Part shown: positions 32,277 through 43,258 of the stretch, piece after piece | How the letters are laid out: each line of letters starts with the position of its first letter | Position numbering within the stretch: the first letter of the stretch is position 1 | Source of the DNA: Hordeum vulgare subsp. vulgare | Lineage: Eukaryota; Streptophyta; Magnoliopsida; Poales; Poaceae | Direction of reading: 5' to 3' | Length of the DNA: 64,000 nt | NCBI RefSeq assembly: GCF_904849725.1 | Contig: NC_058524.1 | Location: forward strand, 25,823,001-25,887,000 | Notes under the pieces: model-generated | Databases searched by the model: none | The model's input: only the letters and a program-made list of their open reading frames with translations | What the model was told of the DNA's origin: nothing | Program-made: the position numbers and the translations under genes

Positions 32277-32348
32277 TAGTTGTGAAGAACTAGACGTACA
32301 AAGTACGTAGCAACTTATTCAGGAAATTACACTATCACCTATCATATA

Positions 32349-32506
32349 CCCCCTCTGTACATAAATATAAGTCTTTTAAGATATTTCACTAGATGTCTAC
32401 ATACGGAACAAATGAATGAATCTATACGCTAAATTATATCTATACACATCCGTATGTAGTCCATAAGTTGAACCTCTAGAAAGACTTAAATTTAGGAACA
32501 GAGGAG
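32349..32506. mobile_element. Stowaway MITE
   Basis: CCCCCTCTGTACATAAATAT and ATTTAGGAACAGAGGAG form the inverted ends; TA flanks at 32347-32348 and 32507-32508. It is 158 bp, of the longer subfamily with AAGTCTTT arms, like 51791-51950. Confidence 0.9.
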
Positions 32507-32628
32507 TACTTACAAGAGTAGTCTGTTACAGAGAACGGGCAAAACTGAAGAAATAATTCCCCCCTCCCAGCTACTTGGTGCTATCCTTTGAAGTGGTCGC
32601 AAAATCAATCCACATATAGCCGGCACGG

Positions 32629-35117
32629 GGTATGAAAAACGGTAAAGCGTCGGGGTCAGATGGGTTCCCGCCTGAGTTCTATAAGAGATGTTGGCATATT
32701 ATTAAGAAAGATCTTATGGCAATGTTTCACGATTTGTTCTCCGGGCACTTACAACTCTTTCATCTTAATTTTGGTACGATAACGTTGCTACCAAAAAAAG
32801 AGGGTGCTTCGCGTATTGAACAATTTCGTCCCATATGTCTGCTCAATGTTAGCTACAAAATTTTCACAAAGGTGGGAACAGATAGGCTAACTAAGATGGC
32901 ACATTCTATGGTGCAATCTTCGCAGACGGCATTCATGCCTGGTCGGAATATTCTCGAAGGGGTGGTTGTTCTCCATGAAACCCTTCACGAATTACATTCC
33001 ATGAAGCTTAACGGAGTCTTATTTAAGGTAGACTTCGAAAAGGCATATGATAAAGTCAAATGGTCGTTCTTGCAACAAACTCTGCGTATGAAGGGGTTTT
33101 GCGAGATTTGGCGAAAACATATCGATCGTTTTATACAAAAGGGCAGTGTCGGTATTAAAGTGAATGATGATGTAGGTCATTTCTTTCAGACACTAAAGGG
33201 TCTTAGGCAGGGAGACCCTATGTCACCTATTTCATTTAACATCGTAGCAGATATGTTAGCGCTAATGATCAGGAGGGCTAATGAAAAAGGGTTGGTAGGG
33301 GGACTAGTGCCACATCTAGTAGATGGGGGTGTCTCCATCCTACAATATGTGGATGACACAATCCTTTTCATGGAACACGATCTCAAAAAAGCCAGAAACA
33401 TGAAGCTAATATTATGCTTATTCGAACAGCTATTTGGGCTGAAAATTAACTTCTTTAAAAGTGAACTCTTCTGCTTTGGGGACGCAAAGGAAGAACAACT
33501 CACTTATAACCAACTATTTGGTTGCGAGGGTGGTACGTTACCGTTTACGTACTTAGGGATCCCTATTCATCACCGAAAATTATCTATTAAAGATTGGAAG
33601 TGCATCGAGGATCGGTTTGAGAAAAAATTGAGCTGTTGGAAGGGCAAGCTACTATCCTACGGAGGACGATTGGTTTTAGTTAACTCAGTGTTGACAAGCA
33701 TGCCAATGTTCCTTCTATCCTTTTTTGAAGTACCAGTTGGGGTGCGAAAAAGGCTGGATTTTTACCGATCACGATTTTTCTGGCAGAGTGATGAGGTCAA
33801 GACCAAATATAGGCTGGCTAGATGGGATATTATTTGTAGGCCCAAAGATCAGGGAGGGTTGGGGATTGAAAACTTAGAGGTTAAGAACAGGTGTCTGCTC
33901 AGCAAGTGGCTTTTCAAGCTATCTGTGGAATCAGAAGGTATGTGGCTACAAATTCTGAAGAATAAGTATCTACAGCAAAAAACCTTAGCTCAGGTCACAG
34001 TGAGACCTGGAGATTCACCTTTTTGGAAGGGTCTCATGAAGACAAAAACGGCTTTTTTTAACATGACTAAATTCATCATAGGCAATGGTGAATCTACTAG
34101 ATTTTGGGAGGATAACTGGCTAGGTGACGAGCCTCTGGCCCTTCAATATCCGCAGCTGTATAACATTGCCCAGCGCAGACAGACGATTGTTGCGGCAGTG
34201 TTACGTGAGACGCCTCTCAACATTCAGTTTCGCAGATCCTTAATAGGTAATAGATGGGTCAGATGGCTACATCTAGTCAGAAGGCTAATGGATGTTAGTC
34301 TTTCTGATGATCCGGATATGATTGTTTGGAAACTGACCTCCAATGATACGTTCTCGGTGAAATCAATGTATGACCATGTTATTGATAGTGCACTTATTCC
34401 AAAATCTTCACATATTTGGAACGTTAAGGTTCCCCTTAAGTTAAAAATCTTTTTGTGGTTTGTCCACAAAGGAGTTGTTTTAACTAAGGATAACTTGGCC
34501 AAGCGAAATTGGAAAGGAAATCGAAGATGTATCTTCTGTGAGACGTATGAAACAATCAAGCACCTCTTTCTGGACTGCCCCATGGCTAAAATATTATGGC
34601 GCTCAATCCATATTGCTTTTAACATTACCCCGCTACTAGCATTAACATGTTATTTGGGACGTGGCTTCACGGGGTTAATGTCCCGTTCGCTAAGCTAATT
34701 CGAGTTGGAACTTCTGCACTTTTGTGGGCTATATGGAACTGCAGAAATGACCTAGTTTTTAACAGACAACAATCTATTAACTTTTTGCAGGTCACCTTCA
34801 GGGCTACCGCCTTGATCCGCATGTGGTCCTTACTCACTCCTGTGAAAACCAGGGAGCCTTTGGTTACTTGATGTGCCTGATGAAAGATGGTGCTCAGGCT
34901 ATCTTCAGCCGATATGGATGGCGACATGCTGATAGAATAGGGAATTAGTCAACTATTCCTATTCATATCTTTGGCTTAGGCGTTGATCGCTTTGTAATTT
35001 CTTTTTTCTTTACTTTTGACTTTGTACCTATTTTGAATCTTTCCAGTTATTAAATAAATGGCTGTATGCATCACTCGATGCAGAGGCCGGGGCGAGGCCT
35101 CCTTTTCGAAAAAAAAA
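32629..35117 (+). mobile_element. 5'-truncated LINE with intact target duplication
   Basis: The exact 13-bp duplication ATAGCCGGCACGG lies at 32616-32628 and 35118-35130. The 3' end is GGCCGGGGCGAGGCCTCCTT followed by TTCG and an A run (35109-35117). ORF1 and the endonuclease are missing because of 5' truncation. The crisp target duplication and the 688-codon open frame show that the insertion is fairly young. Confidence 0.95.
32632..34871 (+). pseudogene. LINE ORF2 remnant: reverse transcriptase and zf-RVT
   Basis: An open frame of 688 codons (32632-34698) begins within the RT domain (GKASGSDGFPPEFYKRCW). It shows EQFRPICLLNVSYKI, QTAFMPGRNILEG, FKVDFEKAYDKVKW, GLRQGDPMSPISF and the catalytic YVDDTILF. 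The downstream zf-RVT region includes NRRCIFCETYETIKHLFLDC. A frameshift near 34640-34690 moves the last part (LLWAIWNCRNDLVFNRQQS) to another frame ending at 34871. The truncated protein lacks the endonuclease needed for normal target-primed insertion, so the copy is not autonomous. Confidence 0.92.
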
Positions 35118-35130
35118 ATAGCCGGCACGG

Positions 35131-36890
35131 ATCAAAGTAAAATGAAAATTGGGGGAGCAAAAGAAAGGGGGATAGGCGAATCGAGGCTTGCCTGCGACAA
35201 ATCCGATTACTCAACCACTTTATTATGGGCGAGATAGAGTATTTGGTGGTGGGCGGCGACGGCGCCACCAGGAGCAGGAGCTGCCCACAACGCGGCAAGC
35301 TCTCCTTTCTTCTACAGCATGGGCTGCAATGGGATGTCCCGCTGGTGGAGGAGGAGATCACTGCGACTGGGATGGTTGGGGATAGATTGCAGCACCCGAT
35401 GGGAAAACGGACAAGGGAGATGGGAGACGCAGAGAGAGGCGGTAGGTGAGATTCAATCCAATAGTGCAGCCGCGTGGGTCGGACCGTGGACGTCTCACCA
35501 TCTTGATCATGTTACTAATCCATATCTAAATTATTCACATGCGAAACTTATCCTTCTTAAACCATCTACAGCACATATGTGCACTCGGAAATGGTAAAAT
35601 ATTTGCATTCTATAGGACTTGCAAGTTTTTGTAGCATCCCCACATTTACCTGGTTAGTGTATATACTTGAATGGTGATAGATTTGCACAAGACTACTTGC
35701 CACTTCTTATAGGATTGGTGAAAGAAGGTGAGTAATTGCTGAAACTTGATGTTCTGTATACACAATCAAGACATACCAGTGTAGATGTTTCTTTAAAGGC
35801 AGCTACCTACTTGGATTGCACAAATCAACAAGTATTCCCGCAGATACCTTCAGAACTAAGGTCATTCTTAATTAAGTAGCTCACGAGATCACCTTAAGAT
35901 TATTATTTTCCGCATGAAAATAATAACCTTGAAGTTCAGACCTTCTATTTAAACTCCTTTTCAATGTATGAACCTCAGGAGACAACTTCCAGTAGACCTG
36001 GCCAATGGCAATCTCAAATCTCCTGGCCTGTAAGCTCTCAGTCAGGTATTCTATTCGTAACTCAGTGATTTTTTTTCTGAATTTTTATGCCTAACTCCCA
36101 AATATCTTTTGTCCAGAGTAAGTATGTAGCTGTTGAGAACTTGACATAAACGGTTGCTTGCTGCAAAAGAGTGGTATCAATACTACCATAGAAGTAGACG
36201 TTGTTTGAATTGTTCTTGATTATTTGTATTATGTTAATAGCTCTCTGCTCTGTTTTTAATTCGGAATCCTTGCTCCTTGTCTCCCTGTAAATTGTACAAA
36301 ATGTAATTTATCAGAATCTTACGGTCTTTTAGTTTGTTTTGAGCCTCCGAGTTTCCTCAGTTTTACTTCTGAACGTGATATTTGTATGCTTGTCACTTGA
36401 AAGGCATGCTTTTTCTGTACCTTGTCTTAGTTGGTTTACATTTATTGGATGCTCCAATGTTATTCTGTCTGCATAATACTCAGTATTATGTTAATGGCTG
36501 CAACACATATTAGTGCATCGGTCTCCTTCCATCTCTCTTTGCAAGCGACAAAGAAAACACATCTTTGATTCATGTACGTCGTCCACAGCTCCTCTGTTCT
36601 CTTCAGTTCGTCCCTCCCATGAAAAAACAGAGAAATTCATCTTCATGCATGTTGTCATGTCAGCGTGATTTCACACAATATATGTTGCACCTGTTTCTTT
36701 CCCGCGCAGAGATTCCTTCCACTAATCTGTCTACAATTTGCATCATGCAGAACGATCGTGTGCATCTGCGGCGGCATCAGCTTACATATGTACAACCCGA
36801 CAGCTGTCCGGACCTTGGTTCTAACAATAGTCTTCCTTATCACCGGTAAGTGAAGATATCCACTTTTCATATTTTCAAGAAGGCAGCCAG
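35131..36890. other. Region without recognised gene
   Basis: At about 35220-35450 a moderately GC-rich stretch has an open frame (MGEIEYLVVGGDGATRS...) with no domain I recognise; it could be a first exon or UTR of an unidentified transcript. The rest is AT-rich and intron-like. No TE ends are seen. Confidence 0.45.
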
Positions 36891-36892
36891 AT

Positions 36893-37116
36893 CTGTGTTT
36901 TGTGTTAATTATATTGGCATCAAGAGATCTTTTATGGTTCTTCAGTGTTGTAAAAAAATTGTTTCTATTGATAATTTGCATGGCGGAGGAGGAAGACAAA
37001 TCCAGTAGTTTACAGTCCAAGCTCAACATGATTTATACAGATTAATAATATTCGGCAGTTCATAGTCCATCAATTTTCAATCAGTCAATCAGATCCGCAT
37101 TTTTGCGTTAATTATA
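36893..37116 (+). repeat. Short duplicated host sequence flanking the Helitron
   Basis: Copy 1 (36893-36975) contains TGTTAATTATATTGGCATCA and TTCTTCAGTGTTGTAAA. Copy 2 is split by the Helitron: its left part ends GCGTTAATTATA at 37116 and its right part begins TTGGCACCAGG at 45284, then TTCTTCAGTGTTCTAAAG. Copy 1 is therefore the unoccupied paralogous site. Confidence 0.88.
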
Positions 37117-37151
37117 CTAGTTTAGTGCCCGTGCGTTGCCACGGAATAGAA
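37117..37151 (-). other. Helitron 3' terminus (hairpin plus CTAG)
   Basis: Reading the - strand: CCGTGGCAACGCACGG forms a 5-bp stem with a 6-nt loop, followed by GCACTAAACTAG. The palindrome and CTRR end are the replication-termination signal of Helitrons. Confidence 0.88.
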
Positions 37152-40060
37152 AAATATATATAAATACATTGATCAAATAATTGTTATAATTCAGAAGTGT
37201 ATGTCAAACATGATGGACTAATACCGGTCCTTTCTATACTTCTTTTCTCCTAGACAGTCAATGTGTTTTTTTACCATGAAATAGCGGGAGAGGCCTTTAC
37301 TTCATATTTTCCAAATTAGAAGCGTGTCCCCAACTTCCTATGACATCCTCTGTTTCACCACCCTCCTTGCATCGAGAAAAAGCTGCATATTTGGACTTGC
37401 CATTCCATCCTCTCCACATCCATTCTCTTCATCCATCTTAGCTCTAGCAGTGTCCTCAAGTTAAATGTTGGTCATCTCGTCCTACTATTGCTTGAGCATT
37501 TCTTCAAAACATTAGAAGATCTATGAATTGATTAGTAGGGACGATGACGTACCAACAAAGGGACATATAATCACCAACTCTCCTTGTATATCCACCTGTA
37601 TAACCAATGTGACGTGGAACATGTACATAACTAATATTATTGCCTCCATCAAATATGATGATATTTCTACAATTACAAGTACTCCAACACCCTAGTATGA
37701 TATTTCTAGCAAAAGGCCCGTGCGTTGCAACGGAGTAACAAAACTGTGTATTGACCGCTTATTACAATGAGTAATTCGCCACTAACGATTATACAATTCT
37801 AATGCACAGACTAATTCCAGCATGGTACATTCTTCTAAGAAGAAAATGTAAGTACATTCTTCTAAGAAGAAAATGTAACCATATAGGTGAACACGCTGCT
37901 AGCTCTAGTTATTAATGGAGTGGCACTGTCCATCAATTTAATTCATTCTGATAAACATGAAGGTATTTGTTTGACCTTGATTGTCATGAAGAAGAAATAG
38001 AAACATTATTATGCTTTTCAATGGCTAGTCATCTATTTTTTCTAAGTCATTATCTTTGTTGGTATAGACCATTGCACAGGCAATCTCTGAATTTATTGGA
38101 CACCATACCAGGCAATAATCTTAAGAAGCAAGAGACACAAGTTATATGTGTGAAGGGGTAATAAATACATAAGAAACCAAACAAATATTGGAGTATTGGT
38201 CTATGGATCTACACCTTTTTTGCATACTAATGACATGATTATTGATCCAATTGCCAAAAATGTATCATCTACATGCTTGAGCAGTAAAAAAAATAACATG
38301 ACTTCAAATTATGCCATGAACCTGCAAGACGAGGTGCTTTTTTTGGATTTCCCAAGTCTCCAACATACATGATTACACTCTATTGTATGAGGCCCCATCA
38401 TAAGATTTTTACATTAAAAGAACCGAAATCACCTAGACTCTTGAAGCAATGCTACTCAGACTTGACTTCAAGGAGTGCAGTACATCTATCAAATAAGTTG
38501 TGCCTTCCAAGGGATCATATGCCATTTCACGAACTTAGAAACTCTAACCTCTGCACCTATCTAAAAGGGATCAGTGAACACAAGTCTCCCACCTTGTGGA
38601 ATCCAATGTCTCTATACTTGTTCATAATAAGGAAGCACCCATCGTGGGGAAGATAACACTGATCCCAAATGATTTATATCAGTTCAACATCATTGTTCGG
38701 ATGATGCAGAAATATTGTAAATATAAAGATAAGACAAATATGGCATAGTAGATTGAAAGACACCTTGAACTTCATAAAAATCTATTGATCCAACTAATCA
38801 ACACAGAAATTCTAGAATCAGCCAAGAATTCTACACTCTGCCTAGATCTTCAGTTCACTGAGTGTTATATATAAATATGAGAAACAAAATTCATGGAATA
38901 TGTCATCTTACCGAATATTTCATGGAGTATGCTATAGGAAGCTACTAACACAAGAGTGCAACCATGAAATATCTCACCCAGTGTCGTCATCATCAGTGGC
39001 AACATCTTTTCCTTCATCATATTTGGTAATATATTGCAAGAAATTGAAACAATCCATGATTAGCTTCCAAATCGAAAATTTCAATGAAAAAAAACAGGAA
39101 CGAGAAGCTACACAATTTATAAATCTCTACCTATCTGCATGCTCACGGGTACTGCAGGGCATATATAGATTATTGTGTAGAAAATTGTACCCCTTTTCCT
39201 GTATTAGTTTGTTATTTCTTGCATCAATTTTGATAAGAAAATTGTGTAGCAGTGGTGGCTCGGTAAGAATTACTATACCCGTTCGAGAAAATAATAAGAA
39301 TCGTTATATGGGCACAATGGCACACACGGTAGCATGTAAATTAAGGCTCACAATATTCAGAGATATGCAAACCAAGAAACAGAAAAAGGAAATGTAAATA
39401 CCAATCCTGCATTAGTGTATCGTTATGAGAACAACACAGGTGATGAACACCCTTGAGGCCAGGGCAGAGCAAGAATCTAAAAATCGTTGGGCACTGGCTG
39501 ACCTGAAACATCAAGAAATCAAGTTGTCAAAGAAAAAGAAAAGCAATCCACAAAGTGCACATCAAAATATAGATAATTAATTAGCCTAATATAAGGTTGT
39601 CTTACCGAATTAAGGAACATCATGTTGCAGATAGAGCGTGAGCTTTAGCTGGTCAAGCAAAATTAATCAATTGTGCTAGGATAAGCTACCCCTGTGTTTT
39701 CGCAGGAATCACCAAAGCAAAATTTTTCCATCCAACAGCATTCGTACATATGCTCGTAAAAAAGATACATCAAGATGCACCTTCAGCCACTCACTATCAG
39801 GAAGTGGCAAGATTGGGCCTGTCTATTTTTATCATCAAGGGTTACTTCGAAAATCAAGGGTATACATCAAATAGTGACTGCACAAGATACTATGAATGTC
39901 AAATACAATAATTGTACAGAACACGGAAGCACATGAAGATAGTAAGAAAAATGGGTAGCCAAGTCAGCCAATCTTTATAGAAACCAGTCAACATCAGCGT
40001 GTTGTGTTCTCTCCTAGAGACAATTTTGACATTCTTCCACTCAATCTAACCGTGTGAAAC
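37152..40060. other. Helitron interior without recognised gene
   Basis: AT-rich. It contains two tandem 27-bp units at 37826-37878 around the palindrome TTCTTCTAAGAAGAA. Short open frames at 38369-38656 and 38900-39397 have no domain I recognise; further captured fragments may be present but could not be identified by eye. Confidence 0.5.
37706..37740 (-). other. Second Helitron-like 3' terminus, internal
   Basis: The - strand reads CCGTTGCAACGCACGG, then GCCTTTTGCTAG at 37706, followed by A rather than T. It is nearly identical to the end of the small Helitron at 13815. It is either the end of an older or nested element or a terminator bypassed during rolling-circle transposition. Confidence 0.7.
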
Positions 40061-40121
40061 TCTCATGGCAAGCTCAACATGTAAAAAGGGAATGAGAGAG
40101 TTCTTGTGTTTGACGACGTAC

Positions 40122-40700
40122 CTCCAGCACATTGGCATAGGTGTTGAGGATGGTGGGCAGGCCTCTGCTCCCCACGTACGCCTCTGCCTCCATGTTGAGG
40201 TTCTCGTACCTCACCTCGATCGTCGGCAGCTCGATCCACACCCTGCATCAGCACACAACAAATGAGCATCACAAGTTCACAAGTCGAGAGTCTATCATGT
40301 TAGAGGAGGTGAGAAGCTCAAGCTGGGGGGGGGGGGGGGGGGGGGGGGGTACCGGTCGACGAGGTCCTTGAACTTGGAGAGGAATCACTCATGGTCGTCG
40401 CCGTCCGAGGCGATGCGCTGCTGCGCGCCCAGCTTGTCCGCGTTCACCTCCTTGATCTCCCATCCCGGCATGGCCAGCACCACCGTCCGCGCGCGGTCGT
40501 AGGTGGGCAGCTTCTCCAGCACCGCCCATCGCAGCGCCTCCTCGTCGTCCTCGTCCCACGACGACCGCGACCGCGAGAACAGGTCGACCCTGTCGCGCGA
40601 CCACACCGAGCTCTCCCGACGCAGGCTGCGCCTGAACGCGCTGGGGAGGGGGCGACACCGAGCGGCGCGGGGTCGGGGGCTAGCGTGCGGGGGCGGGGTT
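40122..40700 (-). pseudogene. Captured PDR/ABCG transporter fragment (exons 1-2)
   Basis: On the - strand, exon 1 (ending 40353) encodes SSVWSRDRVDLFSRSRSS and EALRWAVLEKLPTYDR, the N-terminal signature of full-size PDR-type ABCG transporters. After a donor (GACCG|GTACC) and an intron, exon 2 (40242-40122) encodes VWIELPTIEVRYENLNMEAE and AYVGSRGLPT, then a GTACG donor. The splice phase is preserved. A premature TGA (about 40387) lies near the end of exon 1, and the ATPase and membrane domains are absent, so it cannot make a transporter. The gene is a passenger of the Helitron. Confidence 0.88.
40325..40349. repeat. Uninterrupted run of 25 G
   Basis: A homopolymer lies in the intron of the captured transporter fragment (poly-C in its sense strand). 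It may be partly an assembly or sequencing artefact, and it is likely length-variable. Confidence 0.85.
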
Positions 40701-40866
40701 GGCACCGAGCGCACCGGGGCGGTCGCGAGCTCGCGGGGTGGGGGCGAGGGCGGGACCGAGCGGCGCCGGGAGCGGCGGCTAGCGCGGGGGCGAGGGCGGG
40801 CGACCAAGCGACGCCGGGAGCGGTGGCTATCGCGCGGGGGTGGGGGCGGCACTGGCCGGCGTCGAG

Positions 40867-40999
40867 AACGGCGGCGGTTCCAACCTACGGAGGGTTAGCG
40901 AGGGGAGCGGTTCCAACCTGCGGAGGGTTAGCGAGGGGAGCGGTTCCAACCTGCGGAGGGTTAGCGAGGGGAGCGGTTCCAGCCTAGGGAGGGTTAGCG
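40867..40999. repeat. 33-bp tandem repeat, four units
   Basis: GGTTCC recurs at 40876, 40909, 40942 and 40975, exactly 33 bp apart. The unit contains GAGCGGTTCCAACCTGCGGA followed by GGGTTAGCGAGG. It lies just upstream of the captured ABCG exon 1. Confidence 0.9.
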
Positions 41000-42290
41000 G
41001 CTAGCGCACGGGGGCGGGGTGAGGCCTATGGATCTGTTTTTCTTTATTGAACCGTTTGATTTTCGGAGGGTTGGAAAAAAAATTGTGAGAGGAGAACGTG
41101 GGTGGGAGAGTTGGAGCGATAGAAGGGGGATATTTATGATCGGTTAAATTATGAATGTCTCTAAAGCTACTGACAGGTCCGTTTTGCGGTTGGTATGTTT
41201 TTCCAGGACTGGTAAACAAGAAGATTTTGACAGTGCAGAGCAAACTGCTGATAAGGAGAAGACTCTTGTCTCCTTGACAGCCGCCACATGCTTTTTTGAC
41301 CGGTAAGTTTGACTGTCACTTACTCGACACGCTCCACGTTCAAGGCTTTCTTTTGCTTTGAAGAATTTGTTCTGTACTTGTAGCCAAAATGGCATCCTCT
41401 TTTGGGAAAAAAATTAGTATATCACGGTGCTCATTTTTCAAATCTTCAAATTGGTTTGGAATCACATATTTTATAGATGAGGAAAACACATGTTGTTTTT
41501 GTGGGCCCTGGATGACATAGCCTGACAACTCATGATTAAAACATCCAAATTCTTCCAAGCAGATCTTCACTGTTTCGACATAGTTGGATCAACCACCTCA
41601 CTTTCAATCAATCAGTGCCTTAGGGATGAAAGATGACCTCATTTTTCTTCCATCCCCTCTCCTATGACACCCATGCCCTACTCAATCATGAGTCAACTGA
41701 TTTTATAATGGCTAGCCAAATCAGGGTATAACCCGAGCATATACTCTAATTTAGTTTGATCTGGAAGATATTTCTGCCAATTTCTAACTATTCAATTGCA
41801 ATACTTGTTCTTAATACTTACATTAATCAAACATTGGTTGCAGTTTTACAAGTCAGAGCATGGTAGCTCTATAGACAATAATTAAGGAGTGCTATTTACA
41901 TGCTTTAGTTGGCCGGGGCTCAGCCTCCTTTTCTAAAAAAAAATACATGCTTTAGAATGTTGTATCTAACCATTGTAAAGTGAATGTGGCACCAAATTGA
42001 TGAAATGGCCGTTTAGCTACAGGAAGCACGGAAGATATGTAAGCGTATTATTTTATCCTATCAGGGGCTTCCTGTAAACAGTAATTCCTTTTGACAAGTA
42101 CGTAGATTTTAATACCTAACTCTTATTTTTTGTTGAAGGTTTAAGGATGACCAACCCGGAGCGTGAGGAAGACATATAACTTGGCAGCTACAAAACAACA
42201 AGAAATAGGTGAAGAGGACCGTGCATGAATGAAAATGTCAGGTTTACCTGGGAAGAGGCGCGTATGAGGTGAGGATCTGTCCAGCAGATA
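41000..42290. other. Helitron interior without recognised gene
   Basis: A - strand open frame at 41340-41570 (with ELSGYVIQGPQKQHVFSSS) looks protein-like but is not one I recognise; it may be another captured piece. The rest is AT-rich. The 35-bp LINE insertion lies at 41909. Confidence 0.45.
41909..41943 (+). mobile_element. 35-bp ultra-truncated LINE insertion
   Basis: The exact 12-bp duplication TACATGCTTTAG lies at 41897-41908 and 41944-41955. Between the copies is only TTGGCCGGGGCTCAGCCTCC, TTTTCT and an A run. That is the extreme 3' end of a LINE like the one ending at 35117. It inserted into the Helitron. Confidence 0.9.
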
Positions 42291-42314
42291 CGGGAGGTGG
42301 ATCAGATGCAATTA

Positions 42315-42548
42315 GGAGGCCTCCGGCGATGGCTGCGACAACACCCGACGAGCAGAGACAACAACAGTTTGGAGGCCTCCGGCGATGGTTGTGACAGCAC
42401 GAGGCAAATAGAGGCAACATCACAGTTTGGAGGCCTCCGGCGATGGCTGCGACAACATCGGGCGAGAAGAGGCGAGCATCATAGTTTGGACTTTGGAGGC
42501 CTCCGTCTTTGGATGCGACGACACCCGGTGATGATAGGCGATGGATCG
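42315..42548. repeat. Four-unit tandem repeat (56-66 bp)
   Basis: GGAGGCCTCCGGCGATGG begins units at 42315, 42371, 42429 and 42495 (the last reads GGAGGCCTCCGTC). Units share GCGACAACA and end in ACAGTTT/ATAGTTT. The array abuts the captured dynamin exon. Confidence 0.9.
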
Positions 42549-42745
42549 GTTGAGGCTGTTCAGCACGGCCGACTTGCCGGAACCCTGCACAAACAAATCG
42601 GAACAGATCAGATCGGGGCACGAGGCGACGGTTCTGAGGCATGGGGGGCTCCGCCCAAAACTTACGACGTTGCCGAGGACGACGGCGTTGAGGAAGTTGG
42701 ACGGGCGCCTGGGCGCGGAGTCATCGGAGGGGCCGTGACAGATAC
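42545..42745 (-). pseudogene. Captured DRP2-type dynamin GTPase fragment
   Basis: On the - strand, RRPSNFLNAVVLGNV (exon ending 42666) is followed by a GTAAGT donor. After an 81-bp intron ending in GTTTGTGCAG, the next exon (from 42584) reads GSGKSAVLNSLNR. Together they form the P-loop (GxxGxGKS) region at the start of the GTPase domain of plant DRP2 dynamin-related proteins, which act in membrane scission. Homology ends at the tandem repeat, so only about 30 residues remain. The intron position and phase are preserved, which shows capture from genomic DNA rather than cDNA. The identification rests on a short segment but is distinctive. Confidence 0.75.
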
Positions 42746-43199
42746 AAATCTTTAGACCTGATATTCATTCGATCAGCCCTGTTTGCAACTTGCTCGATGC
42801 TCTGCAGACAAAGCCGCAATTTTTTTTTCTCAAAGAATGTTCGGGATAATAGCAATAAAATTGAAAAAAGTCAAAGATAGGTAGCTAATCATATGGATCA
42901 ATCCATGGAGTTTTTGTCAACAAGAACACAAAACAGTTAGAAGGTGCAGATGATGGAGATTGGACAAGACTATAACCAACCTCCTCACCGGACACATACA
43001 CAACAAAAAAGTTGTCAGATTCCAAAGCTAAGAAATAGGTGCAGAAATCCCAAACTCTAATATCCAAAATGTAAGAATAAGTACATCAAGTATAAATTCA
43101 TAAATATAAGTAGATAACTGCATGCAGGGAATTAATGGGTTGAAAACACAAGAAAAGGGATACCAATTTAACAATTAATAGCCAGATGTGTATCTTTAC

Positions 43200-43258
43200 C
43201 TGTAGCATCAATGTACTTTTGCCAACACCGGGATCCCCACCTACTAAAACCAAGGAGC
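43200..43258 (-). pseudogene. Captured RadA/Sms-like ATPase exon (Walker A)
   Basis: A single 59-bp exon is bracketed by TTTTGCAG and GTAAAG on the - strand and encodes SLVLVGGDPGVGKSTLMLQ. This Walker A segment (GDPGVGKST) is characteristic of RadA/Sms DNA-repair ATPases, which in plants are organellar recombination factors. No neighbouring exon was recognised. The splice sites are intact, so the exon could be included in a chimeric Helitron transcript. Confidence 0.72.

Noticed and set aside
40391..40987. 198-aa and 131-aa open frames on the + strand
   Set aside because: They are antisense to the captured PDR/ABCG exon 1 and run into the 33-bp repeat; they are low complexity.
42300..42550. 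Regularly spaced repeats that could suggest a CRISPR array
   Set aside because: The unit lengths drift (56-66 bp), spacers are also repeats, and the context is a plant Helitron; this is a minisatellite.
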